Source: Anthracocystis setariae (lineage: Eukaryota; Basidiomycota; Ustilaginomycetes; Ustilaginales; Ustilaginaceae). From it: a stretch of 64,000 nucleotides of DNA. Below the pieces are notes generated by a model. The model was not told the DNA's origin and did not search any database. It was given only the letters and a program-made list of their open reading frames with translations. The DNA is taken from assembly GCA_928724745.1 (NCBI GenBank), contig CAKMXJ010000011.1:124001-188000 (forward strand), given 5' to 3'. Position numbers and translations under genes: made by a program. This document shows positions 1 through 10,323 of the stretch, piece by piece; the first letter of the stretch is position 1; every line of letters starts with the position of its first letter.

Positions 1-3000
1 TGGAGCAAGAGGTTATGCCGTCATTTACCTCTCGACCTTCGTCCTCAGCGCAAGCACATTCGTTCGGAACATCTCCAGCATTCGTTCCATTACCACCCTC
101 GACTTTAGACGAAGAGCGATCCCACCGATCCTCGATGTTGTCTCTTCGCGCACCATCGACTGAAGACAAGGATGTTCGCGTCCAATCATCCTTAGCATCA
201 CTTGGACAGGCCGGCAAGAGCACTGCGGACGCCCTCGTATCAGGGCGTGAATCTCCCTCGGATGAGCCTTTGCGATCCCAACGAGCCAGCATAGTCTCCA
301 TGTGCTCTTACGGCTCTCCTCGCGCTCCTTCGACCTCCCTCATGTCACCCAGGACTTCTCCTAAGGACGTGGCCTACGTACCCTTGGATACGTCTACTGA
401 AGAGCGTTCAAGATCGCCCTTGCCCCATATTGAGAGCAGTGCAGCCCTCCTCGCAGACCACTCCATGTCAGACGAGAGCCGAAGCCGCACCGGATATTCC
501 GAGATCTTGGATGATGATGCGGACGGGTTCCAGGAAGAGGCCGATCGAGAGCTTCCCTGGCTCGCGGACCATGGCGATTACTCGCCACTTCCCGACTCGC
601 CTGGTTCCAAGACTCCCAAATTGTCTGGTGGTCTGCCGTCCGTTGAGAAGCCAGCTTCCTTTGCGCTCCGTCACAGCTTCATTTTCGATGCCCGTGACGA
701 GACCATGTGGCGTGACCTGCAGGGTGCTGATCTGATGTTCCCAGAGCCTCGCGAAGAACTCACAACATTGCCCCTGCAGGATCAAGGGGGACATGAGAAC
801 CGAAAGGATGGGACAAAGCGATCATCGCAACGATGGCCAGAGAACGAGAGCAAGGACAGGAACGATTTCGACCTCTCGCACAAGGCCAACTACGATGACA
901 TCGACTATCAACAGCATTCATCACAACGTCCGTGGTCTTACATCTTTGGTCAGGAGGCAGATATTCAACCGGCCCAGTTTGGAGACAGCATCACTGACGC
1001 TGCGGATACATTCCCTGACGCCCAGCGCTCCAACATGGCAAGGATCCAGAGCTGGATCGGCAAGACACCCCCGGTTCGACCCAATTCCTTGGGCGTGTTT
1101 GAGGGCTTTGATGACGATTTCGAGCATGACGCTCAAGAGGAAGATCTATACCTCCCGGAGCAGTCTGACGTCGAGGATGTTGTAGGCCTGTGGGCTAGTA
1201 AGATCCGTGAGGATCCTGCGGCGGTTCCCACAATCAGCGGTCCAACAGCGTCCGCAGTGGATGTCAGTACGGACAACGAAAAGACTGTTGTTGATCTGAA
1301 GACGGAGCAAGCAAGGGACGTGCAGGTATCGGAAGTCAACGAGGTTGAGGCAAGCCTAGATGCTGCACCTTCTCGCATCCCCTTACTCAGCCCTATTCAT
1401 CTCGATCAGGCCGCTTTTAGCGGTGTCAAGCCGCAGCTGGGCGATCTGGCAACGTCTTTGTCACCACAGCTGCTCAGCCCGACGGTGGCCGATAATGCAT
1501 TCGACACCCGGCGCGAACCTTTCGGCTCGGGAGCCGCCTTTACTCCGGTGGTCCAGCACCCACCCTCGTCGCCTTCTTCGCTGGCCCCTCCCGAGGACAC
1601 CCGAGCGGGATCCAGCCGCCGCAGCTCTGCCGACCTCAGCGACACACTCGAGGAAATGCAAATGGCTGTTGAGCTGCTCAGTCCTGGATGCTCGCCGAAT
1701 CCTGCCGCTGGACAGAGCCCGGTTCTTGCCGGCCGCAAGATGTCCAGCCGCGATAGCCTCGCGTACGCCAGAAGCTTGTCGGCTTCCGTGACTCCAAGTC
1801 CTAAATGGATCGCGCGCGCAAAAGCGGCGACGGTCAAGAGCCGTAGCACGACACGAAGCACATCGGCCGCTCGTGGTGATTCGCTCGGCCGACAGCAGAT
1901 GTCGCCGCGACCTATGAGTACATCGGCGGTGTCTTCGTCGCATCGCTCGCCACGAATGCATCTCACCGCGCCGCTCAGCGCTTCACGTCTTGCCGCGTTC
2001 AGCAAGTCGGAGACAATGCCTCGCTTAGCTAGGACGGAAGGCGGAGATGTGGAATCGAATCGCTCTGGGGACAGCTCAAGCGAAGAGACTCAGGATGCAG
2101 CGGCAACGCTCGAAGGTTTGACTCGGTCGTTCAGAGGTTCCTTGCCACCGGGAGGCACAGTGCAGTCGGATGCTGAGAAAGAGGCCAAGGCAGAACTCGA
2201 GAAGCAGTCAGGCATGGGGGCTTCCAAGACCGACGCTCAACTTGAGCCAGCAAATCATCCTGGAAAATCGGAGTCCGTCGAATCTGATGCGAAGTCAGAG
2301 ATCGAGTCGGTGGGACCGGTGACCAGGTTGGACGCCAAGTCGAGGGAGCCTGGTAGTGAGGCAGAAGTCAAGGCTGAAGAGCCGACGATCAGCGCAAACA
2401 CGCATGTCGAGATGGACGTTTGCATCGAAGCTTGCAAGCCTTCTGCATCTGCTGCCCGAGGCACTGCCATCATCGAGCATGACACGCATGAACGGGAACG
2501 GGCGTCGTTCAGTGGCGACGATGAACACGACATCGCCACCATCCAGCGCTTCTTGCGCGGCAAAGTGGTGTCTGAAGACTCGGAAGCTTGCATGTACAAG
2601 CTCGACGCTTCGATTTCAGGTTTTCTGCAAGCGTCTAGCGCGGATGGCACCATCGTTGTGAGGAGCGTGGAAGGAGACAGGCAACTTGAAGCGGTCGACG
2701 TGACGCGAAAAGCCGAGACAACTGCATCGCGGAAGCAAGAGCAATCGCACGCTATTCGTGACGAGACCGGTTCGAACGAGCGATGGAGCCAAGTTTCTTT
2801 TGCGACGGGCGGCTTTTCGCCTCATGACGCTTTGCGTGACTCGCTCCTCTCGAGCGGTCCTCGGCGAGGAACGCACCACGAGATGGACACACCGAGCTTC
2901 ATGTATGATGCGCACCCAAGCTCGGAGCCTACTACCACCGACACTCAGCTGAGCAGCGCCGATGGAGGACTGGAAGGCGGTTCGATCGCAGGTGAGCTCG

Positions 3001-3611
3001 TCAAGTCTTATCTGTCGAGCTCGCCTGCCGACGAAGCCTTTTTGACGTCACCACTTGGTCCAGTGGGTGCGATGCCGAATGAGACTCGTTTGTCGGATGC
3101 AGTTCCGGAGTCGGCCAAAGCTAGCATCGGAATGGCAGCTTTGCAGCAGCTGTCGAGCGATTTCGAGCCGGTGACACCATGTCGTGAGGATAGCGGACCT
3201 GCTTGGACGAGTGCTTCGGTTCCGACTCTGGCCTATCGTTTGGCATCATCACCTATTCGTCAAGAGAGCGTTCCGGAAGTGAAGCGCTCGTTCGCAGCCC
3301 CACATGGCAATACTTTGGACGACGAAGAGATCCGCACGATGAAGGAAGACACGCGAGCAGCTGTGCGTGAGGCACTCTCACAATCCACAGGACACCACGT
3401 TAATCTACCGTCCTCTGTGCCAGCTTCTGCTTCCGCGGCGCGCTTGTCGCCAAAGAGTTGGCCCATCTCGAGCTATTCGTCGCTCGGCGAAAATGTCTAT
3501 TTTCGAGGCTCTGCTTGCTCTGTCAACGTCAGCTCGATGAGCGGCACTGCGTCGCCCAAACGTCGACCGGCGGCTCGGCTGGTGCTGGACGGCGATGCGG
3601 GTGCACGTTGA
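1..3611 (+). CDS. Ser-rich, low-complexity hypothetical protein, 5'-truncated by window edge
   Basis: One open frame runs from the window edge to TGA at 3609-3611. The first ATG is at 15, but the frame is already open upstream (codons for E-Q-E-V precede it), so the true start is probably outside the window. From ATG 15 the product is 1198 aa, rich in Ser, Pro, Asp and Glu, without predicted membrane segments. Short ordered patches stand out: residues near 225-250 (HSFIFDARDETMWRDLQ), a W-containing patch near 310-345 (PWSYIFGQEAD, ARIQSWIGK) and an acidic patch near 365-400. The rest looks disordered, with many SP/TP phospho-type sites. I do not recognise the family. It could be a cytoskeletal, polarity or signalling scaffold, but nothing in the sequence proves that. 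Confidence 0.8.
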   Translation, partial: EQEVMPSFTSRPSSSAQAHSFGTSPAFVPLPPSTLDEERSHRSSMLSLRAPSTEDKDVRVQSSLASLGQAGKSTADALVSGRESPSDEPLRSQRASIVSMCSYGSPRAPSTSLMSPRTSPKDVAYVPLDTSTEERSRSPLPHIESSAALLADHSMSDESRSRTGYSEILDDDADGFQEEADRELPWLADHGDYSPLPDSPGSKTPKLSGGLPSVEKPASFALRHSFIFDARDETMWRDLQGADLMFPEPREELTTLPLQDQGGHENRKDGTKRSSQRWPENESKDRNDFDLSHKANYDDIDYQQHSSQRPWSYIFGQEADIQPAQFGDSITDAADTFPDAQRSNMARIQSWIGKTPPVRPNSLGVFEGFDDDFEHDAQEEDLYLPEQSDVEDVVGLWASKIREDPAAVPTISGPTASAVDVSTDNEKTVVDLKTEQARDVQVSEVNEVEASLDAAPSRIPLLSPIHLDQAAFSGVKPQLGDLATSLSPQLLSPTVADNAFDTRREPFGSGAAFTPVVQHPPSSPSSLAPPEDTRAGSSRRSSADLSDTLEEMQMAVELLSPGCSPNPAAGQSPVLAGRKMSSRDSLAYARSLSASVTPSPKWIARAKAATVKSRSTTRSTSAARGDSLGRQQMSPRPMSTSAVSSSHRSPRMHLTAPLSASRLAAFSKSETMPRLARTEGGDVESNRSGDSSSEETQDAAATLEGLTRSFRGSLPPGGTVQSDAEKEAKAELEKQSGMGASKTDAQLEPANHPGKSESVESDAKSEIESVGPVTRLDAKSREPGSEAEVKAEEPTISANTHVEMDVCIEACKPSASAARGTAIIEHDTHERERASFSGDDEHDIATIQRFLRGKVVSEDSEACMYKLDASISGFLQASSADGTIVVRSVEGDRQLEAVDVTRKAETTASRKQEQSHAIRDETGSNERWSQVSFATGGFSPHDALRDSLLSSGPRRGTHHEMDTPSFMYDAHPSSEPTTTDTQLSSADGGLEGGSIAGELVKSYLSSSPADEAFLTSPLGPVGAMPNETRLSDAVPESAKASIGMAALQQLSSDFEPVTPCREDSGPAWTSASVPTLAYRLASSPIRQESVPEVKRSFAAPHGNTLDDEEIRTMKEDTRAAVREALSQSTGHHVNLPSSVPASASAARLSPKSWPISSYSSLGENVYFRGSACSVNVSSMSGTASPKRRPAARLVLDGDAGAR

Positions 3612-4181
3612 CCGCCTTGCGCTTCGGCTACAAGACGGCTGCCAACAACCACTTGTTCGTCTGCAGTTAGGTTTGGACGGCCGCTGCCCGCCTCGCCTCA
3701 GTTTGCATGCGAGCTACAAGGCTACGGCCAAAATAATGGTGTGGTTGTCGACGACGGTGCCGATTGTGGGAGGTGGGATGGGCGCTGTCTGGCGAGTGTG
3801 ACGAGCATCGATGGAGAGCTGGTGTAGTCAAGAATGAGTTCGAGTGTGGTTGTGTATAGTCGCACGTAGATAGGGCTAGGGAATAGGGTGTGCTTATAAT
3901 CATATGTTGTTGTTGTTGTTGTTGTATTATGAGTTTGCGTATTGGAGGATGTTTGGATCCGTGGGGTGTGAAGAAGGTGACGGGAGGATTTGAACAAGTT
4001 GACGTTGGTGTTTTTGATGTTAGAGCGGGGTTGGGGTTGGGGTTGGGGTTCGGGGGGGGGGCGCGAGTTCCGAGAATTTTGACGGAGGTCGGTGGGTGGA
4101 TCAAGAAAGGGCGATGATTGTGGGTTTTGGACGAGTTGTGAACCATCTACGACTTGGGCGAAGCAAAGCAAGTTTGGGGGG
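3612..4181. other. Intergenic region with simple repeats
   Basis: This 570-bp stretch joins the Ser-rich gene to NAA20. It contains a (GTT)n run near 3905-3925, four GGGGTT-like units near 4026-4050 followed by a G run, and no convincing gene. It probably holds the 3' UTR of the upstream gene and the NAA20 promoter. Confidence 0.6.
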
Positions 4182-4877
4182 ATGTCGTTGTTACGAGCGT
4201 TTCGAGCTAGGGATCTGTTTAGGTTCAACAATGTCAATTTGGATCATTGGACGGAGACGTATACGGTTTCGTTTTACTTGTCGTATCTTGCGCAATGGCC
4301 GGATTTATCGTTTATTCAAACTGCAGCTGGGTCGGGGAGGACGATGGGATATGTGATTGGAAAAGCTGAAGGAGGAAGTTACGATGTTGATTCGAAGGTT
4401 TCGACTTTGCATGGACATGTGACTGCTATTACTGTAGCTCCCGAATATCGTCGTTTGGGTTTGGCAAAGGGAATGATGCATTTGCTTGAGCAGGTTTCCG
4501 ATAAGGTGTACAAGGCTTGGTTTGTCGATCTCTTCGTCAGACCAAGTAATACAACCGCCATCACAATGTATCAAGGTATGGATTACCATGTGTATAGAAA
4601 GGTCAAGTCGTATTACTATGGCGGTGGAACAAAGGGTAACGACGAAGACGGCTACGACATGCGAAAAGCCCTACCCAGAGATACCAACAAACAAACGGTC
4701 AGAAGTAACGGTAGAAACTTCATAGTAGCCCCAGAGTAAGTCCCACAATAGCAACATCACCCACCCACCCACCCACCCAGCAGAGACCAAGCTGCACACT
4801 CACCCAACTAACCTTGCACTCACCTCATCATCGTAAACAGAAACACCATCTTCGAACCAGCCTATCGACCCTCCTAA
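4182..4877 (+). CDS. NAA20: N-terminal acetyltransferase NatB catalytic subunit, two exons
   Basis: This is a GNAT-fold N-alpha-acetyltransferase that modifies nascent proteins starting Met-Asp/Glu/Asn/Gln as part of cytosolic NatB. The N-terminus (MSLLRAFRARDLFRFNNVN) and the core motifs YVIGKAEG, HGHVTAITVAPEYRRLGLA (acetyl-CoA loop R/Q-x-x-G-x-G/A type), VDLFVRPSN and DEDGYDMRKAL match NAA20 almost position by position. I chose ATG 4182 because the conserved N-terminus starts there. Exon 1 (4182-4735) would end in a TAA at 4737-4739, but that stop lies inside a GTAAGT donor. An ACTAAC branch site near 4807-4812 and an ACAG acceptor ending at 4840 define a 105-bp intron. Exon 2 (4841-4877) adds the tail NTIFEPAYRPS, for 196 aa in total, near the family's usual ~180. 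The gene is convergent with BET2. The final intron is inferred from splice signals only. Confidence 0.88.
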
Positions 4878-4892
4878 ACCCAGCCACAATCT

Positions 4893-4918
4893 CTATGCTA
4901 TGCTATGCTATGCTATGC
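4893..4918. repeat. (CTATG)n pentanucleotide microsatellite
   Basis: About five tandem copies of CTATG lie just downstream of the NAA20 stop, in the convergent 3' spacer shared with BET2. Similar pentamer arrays recur elsewhere in the window. Confidence 0.9.
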
Positions 4919-4967
4919 TGCGCTGCCAAAGAATCGGTTTTATACTCATTTCATTTCGATTGGGTTT

Positions 4968-6285
4968 TCAATCCCACTCGATGGATCGAGGTCGTTGATA
5001 GGGTCGCGAAATGCCCAACGCCTTTGTGACGTGTAATGGCATGCAATACGTTGGATCCACCTCTTGCAGTCCTTTGAATCCAAGAAGTGATAAGCCTGAG
5101 TGACGGACAAGACGCATCAACAACGTCAGTATACGTTTGAACTTGTGACAACCAACGCGAGCGAGCGAGAAAGAGAGAGAGAGAGAGAGACGACAATACT
5201 TACCGGCACAACCAAACACAGTGTGGAACACATCTGTCACGTTATCCGGTCTATCGGCAATGCCTCCGTCATCCGGATCCTGTACAGCGATATTGAGCCA
5301 ATCCCATTGTCAGAACCAAGACCACGTTTCTGCCTACGAAACTAAAGAGATGGAAGAGAACACTTACCTGCGCGGACAGGATGAACTTGGCCAACTTGTT
5401 GGCATTGATCCAATGTAATTTTCCGATCACACTCAACGTGGACAAGACCCACCAACTATAGCAGACATCCTCCAACTTTTGTGGTCTTCCATTCAGCCCA
5501 CCATTGGGTAGTTGTCTCTCTGCTAGCCATGCGCCTACTCGATCGCTGTCGATGCTGTTGAGCGTGTTGAGGATCGATAGCGCTGCGACGCACACCCACG
5601 CCTGAGCAGCATGCGACTCGGCTCCCGGTCCAGAGCCAAAGCCACCGTCGGGATTGTGACAGGAAAGGATGTGGGATGTGATCAGCTCACGATCGACGAG
5701 GTGGAGAGAGGAGAGGTGGGCAAGGGCGGAGACGAAGCAGTACAGAAAGCGTGTGTCTGTTTCGCCCCATTGATCGCCTTGTACAGCCCCATTTGGCAGT
5801 TGAAGGCTGAGCAAAACTGTGGCATGACATTTAAGCATCCAACGCGAGAGGCATCGTCAGTTGCTTTGTTTCCGCACCGCACGATGCATCAAGAATCTTG
5901 GGGACCGAAAGTACTTACACTTGATCAATGGCTGGCGGAGACCACGACTGTCGAGCTCGTCGAGCGCATCCTTCATGGCAAGAATCTGAATGGCACTCAA
6001 GCTACTATGCACATGCGCATCGTGAGCGGGAAAGCTACCAAATCCGCCAGTTTCGTGATTCCAACAGCTAAAGACAAAGTCGATCAGAGCTTGACGGTCG
6101 AGTACGTGCGGCTTGCCGAGGATCTCGAGCGCTGTCAGGCCCCAGTAGACGCCGTTCATGCGAAGGTGGGTGGTGAAGTGGTAGGCGAGCGAATCGCGTT
6201 TCTTGTCCAAGGCTTGGATGAATGCGACATGGAGTGGGATGAGGAGTGTTTGAGAGGCATCTGTGCGTGGTAGAGTCGAAGCCAT
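4968..6285 (-). CDS. BET2: Rab geranylgeranyltransferase (GGTase-II) beta subunit, four exons
   Basis: This is the catalytic beta subunit that, with the alpha subunit and Rab escort protein, adds geranylgeranyl groups to Rab GTPase C-termini. Exons on the minus strand are 6285-5919, 5816-5368, 5279-5204 and 5095-4968, giving 339 aa against ~330 in the family. Each junction has a GTAAGT-type donor and a YAG acceptor and keeps phase. Splicing restores conserved blocks: LRMNGVYWGL, FLLSLQLPNG, GDQWGETDTRF, NPDGGFGSGPGAESHAAQ, ERQLPNGGLNGRPQK and DPDDGGIADRP. The Zn ligands of the family are present: Asp and Cys in LEDVCYSWW and His in DVFHTVFG. QW-type GGF/GGL repeats form the alpha-alpha barrel. 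Intron 3 contains a long (CT)n tract, seen as (GA)n on the plus strand near 5169-5190. The gene shares a 452-bp divergent promoter with MSH3. Confidence 0.92.
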
Positions 6286-6737
6286 GACGAGGTGAGTCGA
6301 TGATGATAGTGAGTGGCACGAGTGTCGAGCAAAAGTGTCGTCTGAAACGATGATCGATGCGTAATTCGCCGATTGAAAAAAAAAAAAAAAAAGTATTAAA
6401 TAAAGTACAGTAAAGTATTGGACCCTGAATAATCAAGTCGACTCAGCCAAATTATTGATTGCGACCTGCAACTCCCATTTGCACCGCTAAGTTTAGTCTC
6501 ATTTCGCATTCATGTCACAGGCTGATCAACACACACACACACACACATTTGGACATTTCTTGGCTACCCCATCATTCTTTACTGCCGACTTCCACGTCCA
6601 GCCTTCATCTTACCTACAAAATGGCCACATTCATGTCTTGTCCCCATCAGCAATTCAACTGAGGGGCGGGCTCATTACAGCCTCTCCTCACATCATCTCG
6701 GTTGTCACCCATAACTCACGGTATTTTTCCAACCACC
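6286..6737. promoter_or_regulatory. Divergent intergenic promoter of BET2 and MSH3
   Basis: This 452-bp spacer separates two divergent starts. It holds an A run near 6376-6391, an (AC)n dinucleotide run near 6532-6547 and pyrimidine-rich DNA just before MSH3. No TATA box or known factor site is convincing. Confidence 0.5.
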
Positions 6738-9700
6738 ATGTCGCCACCCTCGCAGAAATCCTCGGGCCAAGCCACCCTCAGCTCCTTCTTCAAGCCCAAG
6801 CCTTGTCCCTCTCAGTCTTGCTTCTCCATCACCAAATCTTCTCAGCCGGATCCTTTAACCGCAAACAACCGCCTTTCTCGCCCTAGCGCTACCTCCTCCA
6901 GCTTGGAACCTCCGCACAAGAAACCACGCTTCACCCACGATGACAAACCAAGAAAGGAGACACTGGATCGCATGGGAAAATGGAAGTTCGATCCTTCTCA
7001 GAATCTGACTTCTTCCTCGGACGCAGATGCATCGCAACAGGAAAAGGATGGCAAGGCAGAGCTTCGTCACCAAGCTTTCCGCAACAAGTTGCTCGGTTCC
7101 AACTTTGCCATCGATCGTCATGCTCGCAACCAGATGCACGTCGAGCAAATGGCCCCTCTCGACCCTTTTCCTTGTAACGACGACCGTGAAACCCCGCAAG
7201 ATGCAAACAATGATGCTATTGTGATCCAAGACGATGAGCAAGATGACACGTCAAATCGGTTCGAGCAGTTTGCTTCCACCTCCGCCTCATCTTCGCGTCC
7301 ATTCAAAACCAAAGGCAAAGCCAAAGCCACTTCCAACTCGGATGAACCCACATACACTCCGCTCGAGAAGCAGATACTCGCCCTCAAGTCTGCCCACCCT
7401 GGAATCCTCTTGATCATCGAGGTGGGCTACAAGCTCAAATTTTACGGCCAAGACGCTCGCATCGCCTCAAAGCAACTCAACATCATGTGTTTCCCCGAGC
7501 GAAACCTCCTCACAGCTATGATCCCCGTGCATAGGCTGCATATCCATGTCAAGCGCCTCATCTCAGCTGGTCACAAGGTCGGAGTCGTAAGGCAGATCGA
7601 AACCAGAGCGCTCAAGGCGGCGTCCAAGAACGCGTATACTCCGTTCGAACGCAAACTCACTGCGCTATATACAGCTAGTACTTGGATCGACGATCTCAGC
7701 TCGCCAGACGAAAACCTCGGCCTAGGCGAGGCATATACGAACCAACCAAAAAGCTTGATGGCTATCGTAGAGCAGAGCCAAGGTGGCAACGGAGCCGAGG
7801 ACAGGGTCAGCATCGGCCTTGTCAACGTAGAGGTGAACACAGGTCACCTTACCTACGATCAGTTCAGCGATGGATATGCTAGGAGCGAGCTCGAGACGAG
7901 GATCGCACATCTTGCGCCTGCAGAGGTGCTGGTGCCTCAACAACTGACCAAACCTACCGAGAAAGTCATCTCCTATCTCCTAGGCGGGGGTGCCGAGGGA
8001 GGAGTCAGGTTAGAAAGACTGCAAACCAAGCCGGATTATAATCAGGCCTTTGAGGCCGTCACCAAATTCTATCGCGACCAAGGTCTGGTCTCCTCCTCAT
8101 CGTCGTCGGACGATCTGACCAAGCCAGCGAAGCAAGGCGGAAATTCGGTGATGAACCTCATCCTCACCCTTCCTCATCTCTCCCTTATCGCTCTGGCTCT
8201 GACCATCCAGCACCTGCAATCGTTCCAACTGGAATCCATCTGTACGCTCTCGACCAATTTTTCCTCTTTCGCCTCCCGCTCGACGATGCTTCTGAACAGC
8301 AACACGCTGGCCAACCTCGAGATCTTCAGGAACACTGATGACGGAAAGGAGAAGGGTAGTCTGATTTGGCTTTTGGACAAGTGTAAGACCGCCTTCGGAC
8401 GCAGATTGCTTCGCAAGTGGGTTTCACGTCCCTTGACCGATATTGCTGCGCTCGAACAACGTCTTGATGCGGTCCAAGCGCTTGTCCAAGGCAAGTCGTA
8501 CGTCCTGCGGACACTTCCCACCCTCCTTCAAGGTCTGCCCGATCTGGAACGCGGCTTAGCTCGAATGACGTACGGTCGCGCTACCCCTACTGAGCTTGCA
8601 ACGGTGCTGCTTTCGCTCAATCGTGTGACGCAGGAATTCAAACCCGAAGAAAGCTCCACATGGTCCCTGCCCACACTGCTGCACGAGCATATCCTTACGC
8701 TCACTTCAGGCAAAGCCGCGGTGCAGAAGTATCTCAACCAGATCAGCATCCAGTCCGCTCGCGCCAATCAGAAGGCCGACCTGTTCGTGGACCCGGAGCT
8801 TTACCCGGCGATCCAGGAGGCCAAGGACAACATGGCCATTGTCGAGTCGCAACTGCGCGAGGAGCTCAAGGCGATCCGCAAGGTGCTCCATCGACCTAGT
8901 CTCGAGTTTGTCAGTGTCGCCGGGGTAGACTACCTTGTTGAAGTTAGGGTGGCGGACGCCAAGAAGGTTCCAGCGGAGTGGTTGCGCATCAGCGCGACCA
9001 AGAGTATGGTGCGCTTCCATACTGCCGACGTGATTCGGTTGGTCAAGCTGAGGGACCAGCATCGCGAGACGCTGGATGGCGAGGCGGAGGCGGCGTTTCG
9101 TGATTTCATGCAGCGCATGTGCGAGGCCGAGTATGTGGTTCTGCGCAACGTTGTGGCATCCTTGGCGACGTTGGATGTTTTCGTCTCGTTGGCACAGTTG
9201 GGTGCGAGTTCGGGGTATACCCGGCCAGAGTTGGTTCAAGCTGCAGCAGAGGGGATGGGAGGGGTTCCGATCGAGATGCACGACATGCGACATCCGATTC
9301 TGGAGGCGACTTGGTCGTTGCCGTATATTGCAAACACGATGTCGCTGACAGCGCCGAACAATGCGATGCTGTTGACGGGTTGCAATATGGGTGGCAAATC
9401 GTCGCTGGCGCGTACGCTCGGGTTGGTCGTGATAATGGCGCAGATCGGTTCGTTTGTGCCGTGCAGTCGTGCGCGGTTGGGGGTGCACGAGTCGGTGTTT
9501 GTGCGCATGGGTGCGAGGGATCAGTTGTTTCAGGGTAAGAGTACGTTTATGGTGGAAGTGAGTGAGACGGCCGAGATTCTCAGGTCGGTTAGTATGAGGA
9601 GTTTGGTGATTTTGGACGAGTTGGGGAGGGGGACTAGTACGTATGATGGGTTTTGCATTGCTTCGGGGGTGTTGGAATATTTGTTGCAGATGGGGGTGAA

Positions 9701-10034
9701 GATGCCTAATGTGGTGTTTATTAGTCATTACTTTGAGCTTGGTGAGTTGGAACATAAGTATAAGGGGAGGATAGGTAATTGGCATATGGCGTACATTGAA
9801 ACGTCTGATCATTGGTGTCTTACTCCTGACCTAGCGGGTGAGGGTGAGGGTGGGGGTGGGGGGATTGAGTTTCTCTACAGGTTGCGTAGGGGGATTGCAG
9901 AGAAGAGTTTTGGTATTCATTGCGCTACCTTGGCGGGTTTGCCAAACGAAATCGTTCGAAGAGCATACACTATCAGCCAGTCAGCTCAAACCATCAAAAA
10001 GGTCAAAACTAAACTTGCAAGGATATCCATCTAA
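6738..10034 (+). CDS. MSH3: DNA mismatch repair protein Msh3 (MutS-beta subunit)
   Basis: This MutS homologue pairs with Msh2 as MutS-beta and recognises insertion/deletion loops in the nucleus. ATG 6738 is preferred over the in-frame ATG at 6702 because it has an ACCACC context and puts the PCNA-binding (PIP) box QATLSSFF at residues 11-18, as is usual for Msh3. The mismatch-binding domain starts near residue 207 (TPLEKQILALKSAHPG, VGYKLKFYGQDA, VVRQIETRALK). The connector, lever and clamp regions follow, then the C-terminal ATPase with Walker A near residue 880 and Walker B LVILDELGRGTS near 955. The product is 1098 aa, close to the family size, and intronless. One oddity: the P-loop reads TGCNMGGKSS, with Cys where MutS proteins have Pro (GPNM). 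The K-S pair that binds nucleotide is intact. Confidence 0.93.
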   Translation: MSPPSQKSSGQATLSSFFKPKPCPSQSCFSITKSSQPDPLTANNRLSRPSATSSSLEPPHKKPRFTHDDKPRKETLDRMGKWKFDPSQNLTSSSDADASQQEKDGKAELRHQAFRNKLLGSNFAIDRHARNQMHVEQMAPLDPFPCNDDRETPQDANNDAIVIQDDEQDDTSNRFEQFASTSASSSRPFKTKGKAKATSNSDEPTYTPLEKQILALKSAHPGILLIIEVGYKLKFYGQDARIASKQLNIMCFPERNLLTAMIPVHRLHIHVKRLISAGHKVGVVRQIETRALKAASKNAYTPFERKLTALYTASTWIDDLSSPDENLGLGEAYTNQPKSLMAIVEQSQGGNGAEDRVSIGLVNVEVNTGHLTYDQFSDGYARSELETRIAHLAPAEVLVPQQLTKPTEKVISYLLGGGAEGGVRLERLQTKPDYNQAFEAVTKFYRDQGLVSSSSSSDDLTKPAKQGGNSVMNLILTLPHLSLIALALTIQHLQSFQLESICTLSTNFSSFASRSTMLLNSNTLANLEIFRNTDDGKEKGSLIWLLDKCKTAFGRRLLRKWVSRPLTDIAALEQRLDAVQALVQGKSYVLRTLPTLLQGLPDLERGLARMTYGRATPTELATVLLSLNRVTQEFKPEESSTWSLPTLLHEHILTLTSGKAAVQKYLNQISIQSARANQKADLFVDPELYPAIQEAKDNMAIVESQLREELKAIRKVLHRPSLEFVSVAGVDYLVEVRVADAKKVPAEWLRISATKSMVRFHTADVIRLVKLRDQHRETLDGEAEAAFRDFMQRMCEAEYVVLRNVVASLATLDVFVSLAQLGASSGYTRPELVQAAAEGMGGVPIEMHDMRHPILEATWSLPYIANTMSLTAPNNAMLLTGCNMGGKSSLARTLGLVVIMAQIGSFVPCSRARLGVHESVFVRMGARDQLFQGKSTFMVEVSETAEILRSVSMRSLVILDELGRGTSTYDGFCIASGVLEYLLQMGVKMPNVVFISHYFELGELEHKYKGRIGNWHMAYIETSDHWCLTPDLAGEGEGGGGGIEFLYRLRRGIAEKSFGIHCATLAGLPNEIVRRAYTISQSAQTIKKVKTKLARISI

Positions 10035-10323
10035 GAAACACCGATCCCCAATTCCAAGATCTACACCAAGACTTCACCTAACCTAACCTAGGCTTTCCCA
10101 TCATCTCCCATCTCCCATCACCCAAACCCCCCCTACCCCTCATCGTCTGTCTCCAACAAACACACCTCACCTTTGCACACTCTATCTTCGCAAAACCACG
10201 CGCGCCCGCCTAAAGCCAATTGGTTGCAACACACACACACACACACACACACTACCCTAACAAAACTCTTAACTTATTGATACACAAACTAACCAAATTG
10301 AAGGGGGGGGAATAAAGAAAAAT
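10035..10323. other. Convergent 3' spacer between MSH3 and RIM101
   Basis: This 289-bp stretch is C-rich and carries a (CA)n dinucleotide run near 10231-10251. No gene is visible. It should contain both 3' UTRs. Confidence 0.5.
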
